A DNA stretch of 64,000 nucleotides from Mumia sp. Pv4-285 (lineage in GTDB: Bacteria > Actinomycetota > Actinomycetes > Propionibacteriales > Nocardioidaceae). The stretch is from contig NZ_CP162023.1 in NCBI RefSeq assembly GCF_041320275.1, forward strand, positions 1,240,001 through 1,304,000, written 5' to 3'. The first letter of the stretch is position 1; every line of letters starts with the position of its first letter. The position numbers and the translations under genes were made by a program. Shown piece after piece: positions 36,226-43,535 of the stretch. A model generated the notes under the pieces. The model was not told the DNA's origin. It ran no database searches and saw only the letters and a program-made list of their open reading frames with translations.

Positions 36226-36903
36226 TCAGCTGGGTCGGAGCTGCGCCACCAGCAGGCCGTCACCGACCGGGAGAAGCGCCGGGACGAACCGCTCGTCCTC
36301 GAGCAGTGCGCGTCCGAGATCGCGCACGGCGACGGTGTCCTCGTCGCGACGCGCGGGGTCGGCGACGCGGTCGTGCCATAGGGCGTTGTCGAAGGCGAGC
36401 ACGCCACCGGGACGCAGCAGGCGAACCGCCTCGTCGACGAACAGCGGGTAGTCGCGCTTGTCGGCATCGACGAACACGAGGTCGTACCCGCCGTCGGCCA
36501 GGCGCGGGAGCACCTCGAGGGCGGATCCGGAGATGAGGCGGAAGCGGTTCGCGGCGATGCCGGCCTCGGTGAGCGTCGCACGGGCCAGACGCTGGTGCTC
36601 GGCCTCGCGGTCGACCGAGGTCAGGACGCCGTCCGGGCGCATGCCGCGCAGCAGCCACAGCCCGGAGACCCCGGTGCCGGTGCCCACCTCGACGACGGCG
36701 CCGGCGTTGGCGACGGCGGCGAGCAGCCGCAGCGCGGCTCCGCCACCGGGCCCGATCGGCGCCACGCCCACCTCGTCCGCGCGGGCGCGCCCGTTCTGCA
36801 GGTGCTCGTCCTCGACGACGAACTCCTCGGCGTACAGCCAGCTCTGCGGGGTGATCGCGGTGGCGATGACGGACTCCTCTCGCACGCCGGGGAAGCCCGG
36901 CAA
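36226..36903 (-). CDS. O-methyltransferase (catechol-type, Rv1220c-like)
   Basis: 225 residues of the class I COMT-like family. Motifs: V-V-E-V-G-T-G-T-G-V-S for SAM, L-T-S-V-D-R-E, and the metal-binding Asp in L-V-F-V-D-A-D-K. The gene next to sigE in M. tuberculosis (Rv1220c) encodes the same protein. I take TTG 36903; GTG seven codons in is an alternative, and TAGGCT lies 10 bases upstream of the TTG. Confidence 0.87.
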   Translation of the reverse strand: MPGFPGVREESVIATAITPQSWLYAEEFVVEDEHLQNGRARADEVGVAPIGPGGGAALRLLAAVANAGAVVEVGTGTGVSGLWLLRGMRPDGVLTSVDREAEHQRLARATLTEAGIAANRFRLISGSALEVLPRLADGGYDLVFVDADKRDYPLFVDEAVRLLRPGGVLAFDNALWHDRVADPARRDEDTVAVRDLGRALLEDERFVPALLPVGDGLLVAQLRPS

Positions 36904-37036
36904 CCTGGGCCACAGCCTAGGGCATCACCGGCGTGAGACCGGGGATGTCGGGGCCGCCTCGCCGTACCCGCCGTCACCGGGGTGTGACCAAGGTCACCCA
37001 CGCCCTTCGAGGCCGCGTCCCGTTCGGGCGTCATAG

Positions 37037-37063
37037 GGAACGCCCAGGCTCGTCTCATCGTTG
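37037..37063 (+). promoter_or_regulatory. ECF-type promoter for sigE (autoregulation candidate)
   Basis: GGAAC (37037-37041) and CGTTG (37059-37063) are 17 bases apart, matching from memory the mycobacterial SigE-type -35/-10 pattern. They lie about 57 bases upstream of the sigE ATG. This implies positive autoregulation. Confidence 0.75.
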
Positions 37064-37119
37064 TCTCAGGTTGACGGGAGACGATCAGGATCCGAGCAGC
37101 ACAGGAGGTCGTCACACAC

Positions 37120-37743
37120 ATGGGCACCACCACGACGCAGCCCGCCGGCACCCCGGCCGGATCCCAGCCTGCGGCGGGAGCCGTCGTCGGCAGCTGGGAA
37201 GAGATCGTCGAGCAGCACTCTGCTCGTGTCTACCGGCTCGCCTACCGCCTCACCGGCAACCAGCACGACGCCGAGGACCTCACCCAAGAGGTCTTCATCC
37301 GGGTGTTCCGCTCGCTCGACTCCTACAAGCCCGGATCGTTCGAGGGCTGGATCCACCGGATCACCACCAACCTCTTCCTCGACCGGGTCCGCCGGAAGTC
37401 GAAGTACCGGTTCGACCGCTTCGGTGAGGGCGCTGAGGAGCGGCTCCGCGCCGCCGACCCGTCGCCGGAGCTCGCCTGGTCCGACGCCAACCTCGACGCC
37501 GACGTCGAGTCCGCGCTCGCCGCGCTGCCCGACGACTTCCGCGTGGCCGTCGTCCTGTGCGACATCGAGGGCCTCTCGTACGAGGAGATCGCCGACGTGC
37601 TCGGCGTCAAGCTCGGCACCGTCCGCTCCCGCATCCACCGCGGCCGCAAGCTGCTCCGCTCGTCGCTGGAGCACCGCGCGCCCTCCGGAGCACGTACCCG
37701 GTTCGCCGGGCCGCTCGAGCCGGCGGTGGTGGCCCCGCGCTGA
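37120..37743 (+). CDS. sigE: ECF RNA polymerase sigma factor SigE
   Basis: 207 residues. Region 2 (about 25-95: [21 protein letters not shown]) and region 4 (about 130-190: [14 protein letters not shown]) are complete. A 24-residue disordered lead precedes region 2. ATG 37120 has AGGAGG about 11 bases upstream. The anti-sigma gene overlaps its stop by one base. Role: envelope or oxidative stress response, by homology to the mycobacterial locus. Confidence 0.92.
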   Translation: MGTTTTQPAGTPAGSQPAAGAVVGSWEEIVEQHSARVYRLAYRLTGNQHDAEDLTQEVFIRVFRSLDSYKPGSFEGWIHRITTNLFLDRVRRKSKYRFDRFGEGAEERLRAADPSPELAWSDANLDADVESALAALPDDFRVAVVLCDIEGLSYEEIADVLGVKLGTVRSRIHRGRKLLRSSLEHRAPSGARTRFAGPLEPAVVAPR

Positions 37744-38999
37744 TGGCACACCTGGGAGACCGCGTCGCAGCCTACGTCGACGGGCAGCTGCCCGCCGACG
37801 AGTCGGCGCGCGCGGACACCCACCTCGCCACGTGCGAGGAGTGCCGCGAGGCCGTCCGTGCCCAGCGGGCCCTCAAGCGCCGGATGACCGGGCTCGTCAC
37901 GACGCCGGGTCCGTCCTCCAGCCTGCTGTCCGCGCTCTCCGACCCTGAGCGTCTCGCGGCCGCCGGCCCACCCTCGCGGCTCACCGTGATCTTCGACCAC
38001 CTCGTCATCCGTGCCACGATCGCGGCGACCGGCGCCACGGCCGTGCTGGCCGGCATCGCGTACGTCGTCGGGGCCCCGCACCAGCCGGTCGAGACCGTCA
38101 CCCCGCCGGTCGGGCAGCTCGTCTCGCAGTTCCAGGGGGCGTCCGACCCCGTCGCGCAGAGTGTCCGCGCCGCTGCCCGGCCGCCCGCCGAGGTGTCGCT
38201 CGCCGCGGTTCCCGCGCACGCCGCGGCGACCGTGGACGACACCACCGAGGCCGAGGCCGTCACCCTCCTGGAGAGAGCGCTCGGGTCTGACGTCAGCGCG
38301 CGCCTCCTCGCGCACCGGTACGACCTCTCGGTCGACCGCCAGCGTCCTGGCCTGCCCGAGGTCGTCGTGGCCTCCGGGGGGCACCGGGTCGCCTCGTACC
38401 GCATCGACGAGGAGACGAGCACCCTCCGCAAGGTGGTCCGGTACGCGCAGCACGACGCACTCGACTCGGTCGTCAGGGCGATCCAGCCCGTGGCGCGCAG
38501 CGCGTCGACACGGACGCCCGTGGCTCGGCAGCAGGGCTCTCAGCAGGGCGCCGAGCGGATCGAGCCGGCCGTCATGGAGCGCCTGGTCGCCGACGGGTGG
38601 CCCTGCCACGATCGCCTCGGCAACACGCTCGAGCGCGTCGCCGCCCACTGGATCGACGTCAACGGCGAGCGCGTGATCGCCCTCACGTACACCGATGGCG
38701 AGTCCACGCTGTCCGTCTACGAGCAGCACGGGTCGCTCGATCGAGGCGCGACGACCGGTTTCGAGCGCGTCCGGATCGGTGACAACGACGTGTGGGTCCG
38801 CGACGGGGCTCCCACGGTCGCCACGTGGGACGCGAACGACGTCGTCTACACGGCAGTCACCGACGGATCCGCCGAACGCCTTCGTGAGGCCGTCGCCGAC
38901 CTGCCGCAGCACCCCTCCGGCGTCGGCCCGCTCGAGCGCGTACGCACCGGTCTGGTGCGTCTCACGACCTGGGTGACGCCGGGGTCGCGCGACTCCTGA
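37743..38999 (+). CDS. Membrane anti-sigma factor fused to a periplasmic sensor-like domain
   Basis: 418 residues. The N-terminal 45 residues form a zinc anti-sigma (ZAS) domain with His27, Cys31 and Cys34 as H-L-A-T-C-E-E-C. One helix spans about 87-109. The outer 300 residues include a region (about 170-400) resembling the lipoprotein-like RseB/MucB or MucB-C fold. M. tuberculosis RseA (Rv1222) is much shorter and lacks this part. The ATG overlaps the sigE stop by one base. It likely holds SigE at the membrane and releases it upon an envelope signal. Confidence 0.82.
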   Translation: MAHLGDRVAAYVDGQLPADESARADTHLATCEECREAVRAQRALKRRMTGLVTTPGPSSSLLSALSDPERLAAAGPPSRLTVIFDHLVIRATIAATGATAVLAGIAYVVGAPHQPVETVTPPVGQLVSQFQGASDPVAQSVRAAARPPAEVSLAAVPAHAAATVDDTTEAEAVTLLERALGSDVSARLLAHRYDLSVDRQRPGLPEVVVASGGHRVASYRIDEETSTLRKVVRYAQHDALDSVVRAIQPVARSASTRTPVARQQGSQQGAERIEPAVMERLVADGWPCHDRLGNTLERVAAHWIDVNGERVIALTYTDGESTLSVYEQHGSLDRGATTGFERVRIGDNDVWVRDGAPTVATWDANDVVYTAVTDGSAERLREAVADLPQHPSGVGPLERVRTGLVRLTTWVTPGSRDS

Positions 39000-39004
39000 G
39001 ACGT

Positions 39005-39051
39005 TGCGTATCGGCACTGCCGCCACCACGTGGTCGGAATGCCGATACGCA
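39005..39051. terminator. Bidirectional hairpin
   Basis: A 12-base perfect stem (39005-39016 with 39040-39051), with a CCACGTGG palindrome in the loop, lies between the convergent stops at 38999 and 39057. Confidence 0.75.
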
Positions 39052-39056
39052 GTGCC

Positions 39057-39410
39057 TCAGGTGGCGTCGACGTCGAACGGGGCGGGCTCGCCGGCCTCCA
39101 GAGGACGCTGACCCGGGGACTTCGCGGGGCCTGACTTCGCGTCGCCGTCGGAGGGACGGTCCGGCTCGTCGTCATCGACGGCACCCTTGATCATCTCGCG
39201 CGGGTCGAGACCCTTGAGCTCGTCCCGCAGCGACGTGAAGTCGTCGCCCATCTCACGCTGGAGGTCGGCCTTCGCGTTGTCGGCCATCTGGCGGACGGTG
39301 CGGACCCAGCGGCCGAGCGTCCGGGCGAACTCCGGCAGGCGCTCCGGCCCGAAGACCACGATCGCGACGATGGCGATCACCAGCATCTCCGGAAGCCCGA
39401 TGTCCCACAT
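39057..39410 (-). CDS. tatB: Sec-independent translocase subunit TatB
   Basis: 117 residues: an N-terminal membrane helix starting M-W-D-I-G-L-P-E-M, the F-G-P-E-R-L-P hinge, an amphipathic helix, and a charged tail with Pro. This is TatB, which hands twin-arginine substrates to TatC. ATG 39410 has TAGGCT seven bases upstream. tatA and tatC are not in the window. In mycobacteria htrA sits between rseA and tatB; here it is absent. Confidence 0.92.
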   Translation of the reverse strand: MWDIGLPEMLVIAIVAIVVFGPERLPEFARTLGRWVRTVRQMADNAKADLQREMGDDFTSLRDELKGLDPREMIKGAVDDDEPDRPSDGDAKSGPAKSPGQRPLEAGEPAPFDVDAT

Positions 39411-39443
39411 GCGGGGAAGCCTAGCCCGTGGTCGAGGGGCGGG

Positions 39444-40589
39444 TCAGCGGCCGGTCGGCGAAAGGCCGAGCTGCATGCCGGCGAGGCCGCGGGATCGGCC
39501 CGACAACGTCGAGGCGACCTGAAGCAGCGCCTTGCCTGCAGCGCTGTCGGGCGCTTCGTCGACGATCGGGACACCGGTGTCGCCGCCCACGCGCATCTGC
39601 TCGTCGAGCGGGATCTGCCCGAGAAGGGGCACGTCGTAGCCGAAGCGCTGGCTCAGCGTGGTCGCGACCTTCTGGCCGCCGCCGGACCCGAAGACCTCCA
39701 TGCGGTCGCCGTTGGGCAGCTCGAGCCACGACATGTTCTCGATGACGCCCACGACGCGCTGATGCATCATCGACGCCATCGTGCCTGCGCGCTCGGCGAC
39801 CGACGCTGCGGCCTCCTGCGGCGTCGTGACGACGATGACCTCGGCGTTCGGCAGGTGCTGGCCGAGGCTGATCGCCATGTCACCGGTGCCCGGGGGCAGG
39901 TCCAGGAGCAGCGCGTCGAGGTCACCCCAGTAGACGTCGGAGAGCATCTGGACGAGTGCGCGGTCGAGCATCGGTCCGCGCCACGCGACGACCTGATCCT
40001 TGCGCGGCTTGAGCATGCCGATGCTCATGACCTGCATGTTGCCGACGGGGACGGGCATGATCATGTCCTCGACCTGGGTCGGACGCGAGTCACCCACACC
40101 GAGCATGTCGGGGATCGAGTGGCCGTAGATGTCGGCGTCCACGATGCCGACCTTCAGCCCCTGCGCGGCGAGCGCCGACGCGAGGTTGACGGTGACCGAC
40201 GACTTGCCGACGCCGCCCTTGCCGGAGGCGATCGCGTAGACCTTGGTCAGCGCTCCGGGCGCGGCGAACGGGATCTCCCGCTGTGCCTGACCACCACGAA
40301 GGACCTCTTGGAGGTTCTTGCGCTGGTCGTCGTTCATCACGCCCATGTCGACGTGCACGTCCGTGACTCCGTCGACCTTCGTCACGGCAGCCGTGATGTC
40401 GCGCGTCAGGGTGTCCTTCAGCGGGCACCCGGCGACGGTCAGCAGCAGGTGCACGGTGACGGCCCCGCCGTCGATGTCCACGCGCTCCACCATGCCGATC
40501 TCGGTGATCGGTCGGCGGATCTCGGGGTCGTTGACGGTCGACAGCGCCGTGTGGACGGCGTCCGGGTTCACCATGGTCTCGGTGGGCAT
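39444..40589 (-). CDS. mrp: Mrp/ApbC iron-sulfur carrier ATPase
   Basis: 381 residues. An N-terminal MIP18-like domain (about 1-90) precedes a P-loop domain with A-S-G-K-G-G-V-G-K-S-S (deviant Walker A). The family binds and delivers Fe-S clusters. The C-terminal C-x-x-C typical of E. coli Mrp is not visible. ATG 40589 has TAGCAT six bases upstream. This is mycobacterial Rv1229c in the syntenic block. Confidence 0.92.
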   Translation of the reverse strand: MPTETMVNPDAVHTALSTVNDPEIRRPITEIGMVERVDIDGGAVTVHLLLTVAGCPLKDTLTRDITAAVTKVDGVTDVHVDMGVMNDDQRKNLQEVLRGGQAQREIPFAAPGALTKVYAIASGKGGVGKSSVTVNLASALAAQGLKVGIVDADIYGHSIPDMLGVGDSRPTQVEDMIMPVPVGNMQVMSIGMLKPRKDQVVAWRGPMLDRALVQMLSDVYWGDLDALLLDLPPGTGDMAISLGQHLPNAEVIVVTTPQEAAASVAERAGTMASMMHQRVVGVIENMSWLELPNGDRMEVFGSGGGQKVATTLSQRFGYDVPLLGQIPLDEQMRVGGDTGVPIVDEAPDSAAGKALLQVASTLSGRSRGLAGMQLGLSPTGR

Positions 40590-40616
40590 GTCTCGATGCT
40601 ACGTGCCGGGGACGAA

Positions 40617-41156
40617 TCAACGACCTGTCGGGTCGGGCTGCCCGTCGGCGACGGCTTCGTCGGACGGATTGGCCCGTTCGTCGAGGTCGGCGAGGAAGCC
40701 GCGAAGCTCCGACCGCAGGAAGTCTCGGGTCGCGACCTCGCCCAGCGCGAGACGCAGGCTGGCGACCTCACGGGCCAGGAACTGCATGTCGGCGTGCGCG
40801 CGGGTGTTCTGGTCGCGGTCCTGCTCCTGGATGACCCGGTCGCGCGCCTCCTGGCGGTTCTGAGCGAGCAGGATCAGCGGGGCGGCGTACGACGCCTGCA
40901 GCGAGAGCATCAAGGTCAGGAAGATGAACGGGAACGGGTCGAACTGCAGGGACTCCGGCGACAACGTGTTCCAGAGGAGCCACGCGACGACGAAGACCGT
41001 CATCCAGGCGATGAAGGTGGCCGTTCCCATGAAGCGCGCGAAGCCCTCGGCGAACTTCCCGAAGGTCTCGGCGTCCACGCGGCGCTTGCGGCGGCGCCAG
41101 CGCTGCGGGTCGCGGGGCTGGTCGAGGCGGACGCGACGGTCCTCGCGCTCGCTCAT
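40617..41156 (-). CDS. DUF1003 membrane protein
   Basis: 179 residues: a basic N-terminus, two helices (about 43-60 and 75-95, the first with W-L-L-W-N), a conserved L-I-L-L-A-Q-N-R-Q motif and a soluble coiled-coil tail. These are DUF1003 features; function unknown. It overlaps the MgtE-like gene by 4 bases (ATGA), so the two are co-translated. Confidence 0.88.
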   Translation of the reverse strand: MSEREDRRVRLDQPRDPQRWRRRKRRVDAETFGKFAEGFARFMGTATFIAWMTVFVVAWLLWNTLSPESLQFDPFPFIFLTLMLSLQASYAAPLILLAQNRQEARDRVIQEQDRDQNTRAHADMQFLAREVASLRLALGEVATRDFLRSELRGFLADLDERANPSDEAVADGQPDPTGR

Positions 41157-42400
41157 CGCGCCACCTCCGACTCCTGGTCGCGCCAACCCTCGGGCAGGAG
41201 CTCGTCCAGCACGTCGTCGACGGTGATCGCGCCGACGAGGTGGTTCGACTCGTCGACGACCGGGCACGCCACGAGGTTGTACGTGGCGAGGATCCGGGCG
41301 ACCTCGTGCAGGGAGGTGTCGGGACGGGGCCAGTCGATGTCGTTGACCGCGATGGCGCCGACCAGCGACGACGGTGGCTCGCGCAGCAGGTGCTGGAAGT
41401 GCACCACGCCGAGGAAACGGCCCGTCGGGGTCTCGACCGGTGGCCGGGCGACGTAGACGAGGGCGGCGAGGGACGGCGCCAGCTCCGGCTCCCGGATCCG
41501 GGCGAGTCCCTCGGCGAGGGTCGCGTCGGGAGGGAGGATGACGGCGTCGGAGGTCATGAGGCCACCTGCGGTGCCCTCCTCGTAGACCATCAGCCGTCGA
41601 ACGTCCTCGGCCTCCTCCGGCTCCATGAGGGCGAGCAGCTCCTCGGCGGTCGCGAGCGGCAGCTCGGCGATCACGTCGGCGGCGTCGTCGGGCGACATCT
41701 CCTCGAGGACGTCGGCCGCACGCTCGGGATCGAGACGACCGAGGATCTCGACCTGGGCGAACTCGGGCATCTCCTCGAGGACGTCGGCGAGGCGCTCGTC
41801 GTCGAGCTCGGCGGCGATCTGCGTACGGCGCAGGATCGGCAGCTCGCGAAGCGCGTTGGCGAGGTCGGCGGGCCGCATCGTGTCCATGGTGGCGAGGAGG
41901 TGCGTGGCGCCCTGGTCGGGCTGGTGGCCGGCGAGGTCGGCGACGTCGCCCCACGCGACCACGACGCCGTGGCCGCGTCGTCCGAAGCGCGACCCGCGCT
42001 CGCGCACGGCCACGTCGCTCAGGTGCCAGTCGCGACTGCGGTCCTGCTCCATCGCGACGTCGTAGACGTCACCGGAAAGGTTGAGCGACGGCACGGTGAC
42101 GGAACGGTCGAAGAACTCGCCGAAGACGAGCGTCTCGGTCTGGCGCTTCTCGAACCGTCTCAGGTTGAGGACACCGGTCGTGATGATCTGCCCGCCGTCG
42201 AGGGAGGTCACCCGGGTCATCGGAAGGAACACGCGTCGCCGACCGAGCACCTCGATCACCAGCCCCAGGACGCGGGGGAGCCGACCGGCGGTGCGCTGCG
42301 TGACGACGACGTCGCGCAGCTTCCCGACCTGGTCCCCGGCGGGGTCGAAGACGGCGTGCCCGGCCAGCCTGGCGAGGAAGATGCGGCTCGTCGAGGTCAC
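41153..42400 (-). CDS. PRC-barrel, MgtE-N and CBS-domain protein (no channel)
   Basis: 415 residues. A PRC-barrel-like region (about 1-150) precedes an MgtE-N helical domain (150-270, with acidic repeats such as L-E-E-M) and a CBS pair (280-400). The membrane channel domain of MgtE is missing, so it is a cytoplasmic sensor, probably for Mg2+ or nucleotides, acting on another protein, perhaps the DUF1003 partner. GTG 42400 has TAGGCT six bases upstream. It matches Rv1232c. Confidence 0.88.
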   Translation of the reverse strand: MTSTSRIFLARLAGHAVFDPAGDQVGKLRDVVVTQRTAGRLPRVLGLVIEVLGRRRVFLPMTRVTSLDGGQIITTGVLNLRRFEKRQTETLVFGEFFDRSVTVPSLNLSGDVYDVAMEQDRSRDWHLSDVAVRERGSRFGRRGHGVVVAWGDVADLAGHQPDQGATHLLATMDTMRPADLANALRELPILRRTQIAAELDDERLADVLEEMPEFAQVEILGRLDPERAADVLEEMSPDDAADVIAELPLATAEELLALMEPEEAEDVRRLMVYEEGTAGGLMTSDAVILPPDATLAEGLARIREPELAPSLAALVYVARPPVETPTGRFLGVVHFQHLLREPPSSLVGAIAVNDIDWPRPDTSLHEVARILATYNLVACPVVDESNHLVGAITVDDVLDELLPEGWRDQESEVAR

Positions 42401-42417
42401 GGGCTCAGCCTAGCCCT

Positions 42418-42614
42418 GGTGCGCCGTCGTGCCGGACGTACGACGCCCCGCGGTGAGTGCGGTCCCACCGGCGTACGCGTACGACGCCCCGCGGTGAGTG
42501 CGGTCCCACCGGGGTGCGTCGGCATGGGACCAGGCTCACCGGCCGGGCGAGGCGAAACAGGGCGAGGTTGGAACGGCTCGAGGTGCGCCGTCGTGCCGGA
42601 CGTACGACGCCCCG
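42418..42614. repeat. Intergenic cluster of 33- and 35-base direct repeats
   Basis: A 33-base segment at 42418-42450 recurs at 42582-42614. A 35-base segment at 42437-42471 recurs at 42478-42512. All copies contain GTACGACGCCCCG, and two continue into CGGTGAGTGCGGTCCCACCG. The region lies between the MgtE-N gene (starts leftwards at 42400) and the stop of the secreted basic protein. Copy 42582-42614 forms half of the terminator described next. Confidence 0.8.
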
Positions 42615-42643
42615 CCACCGCGAGTGCGGTGACGGGGCGTCGT
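42604..42643 (-). terminator. Hairpin terminator of the secreted basic protein
   Basis: An 11-base arm (42604-42614) pairs with 42633-42643, and inner 6-base arms (42616-42621 with 42626-42631) close a GAGT loop. It ends the gene whose stop is at 42661. Confidence 0.8.
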
Positions 42644-42660
42644 CGTGGTGCAGGCGCAGG

Positions 42661-43443
42661 TCAGACCTTGCTCGAGAGGGTGAACTTGCCCCCGGCGGTC
42701 GTGGACGTGCCCTTGACGACGAAGCGGTACTTGTACTTCTTCGAGGAGTAGAAGGTGTACGACGCCTTGCCCTTGCGGTTGAGCTTCAGGGTCTTGACCT
42801 TCTTCCAGCCGCCCTTCTTGCGCTGCAGCTGAACCTTGGTCTTGTAGTTCTTCCAGCCCGAGGTCGTGTAGCGCTTCAGCTTGATGGTGGCGACCTTCTT
42901 CGAGGAGCCGTACCGGTACCTGACCTTGCCGGCCGAGTAGGGGAGGGCCGACTTCGCCGTGAAGTAGCCGCCGGTGGCGCCGTCGACGTAGTCGAACTTC
43001 TGGTAGTTGTAGGCGCTGTTCAGCGTGCCCGTGATACGGAAGTTGGCGACGCGGAAGGTGCCACGGCCCCAGCGGTTCGGGAAGGTGAGGTAGCCATTGC
43101 CGTTCGTGTAGATCCGGACCGAGCCGAGACGCGTCGCGCCGCGGTAGAGGTTGGCGGTGATCGTGTAGGTGCTGATGATGTCGGTCGCTGCCGAGCCGCG
43201 GACGGCGATGTTGCCGTACTCGCTGGCGGAGTTGACGACGTAGCTGCTCGCGGAGGCCGAGAGGATGTCGACGGGGCGCTGAGGCGTGAGGGTCGCGGCG
43301 GTGACCCGCGCGCCGGCCTTGCCGATGGGTGCGCCATCGAGCGTGTCAGCGGCGGCCGGAGCGGCCGAAACGAGCGCGAGGCCCGAGAACGCGAGAGCGC
43401 CGCCCGCCAGGGCAGCGGAGGCGCGCTTGAAGAGGGTGTTCAC
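42661..43443 (-). CDS. Secreted basic beta-rich protein of unknown function
   Basis: 260 residues. A signal peptide (about 1-31) ends A-P-A-A-A-D. The mature part has Tyr/Thr/Lys-rich strands and a C-terminal half with repeated Lys-aromatic pairs (W-K-N-Y-K-T-K, K-Y-K-Y-R-F). It fits no family I recognise; Ig-like or calcium-independent wall binding is possible. The start is GTG 43443 with GGAAGG about 9 bases upstream. A sigma-70-like TTGTAT/TATCTT pair with a 16-base spacer precedes it. Confidence 0.72.
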   Translation of the reverse strand: MNTLFKRASAALAGGALAFSGLALVSAAPAAADTLDGAPIGKAGARVTAATLTPQRPVDILSASASSYVVNSASEYGNIAVRGSAATDIISTYTITANLYRGATRLGSVRIYTNGNGYLTFPNRWGRGTFRVANFRITGTLNSAYNYQKFDYVDGATGGYFTAKSALPYSAGKVRYRYGSSKKVATIKLKRYTTSGWKNYKTKVQLQRKKGGWKKVKTLKLNRKGKASYTFYSSKKYKYRFVVKGTSTTAGGKFTLSSKV

Positions 43444-43473
43444 AGGGGGGTGCCTTCCTGGCAGGACGATCAG

Positions 43474-43501
43474 TGCTACAGAAAGATAACCGATGAAAGG
43501 G
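43474..43501 (-). promoter_or_regulatory. Sigma-70-like promoter of the secreted basic protein
   Basis: On the minus strand TTGTAT and TATCTT are spaced by 16 bases, and the surrounding 90 bases are much more AT-rich than the rest of the window. Confidence 0.5.
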
Positions 43502-43535
43502 CCAATACAAGAACCGCATCGGCGTGGTATGAGAT

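Noticed and set aside
37743-39410. htrA between the anti-sigma factor and tatB
   Set aside because: Only a 57-base gap with a hairpin is present there.
42418-42614. Possible CRISPR array
   Set aside because: The repeats overlap and vary in spacing, there are no uniform spacers and no cas genes.
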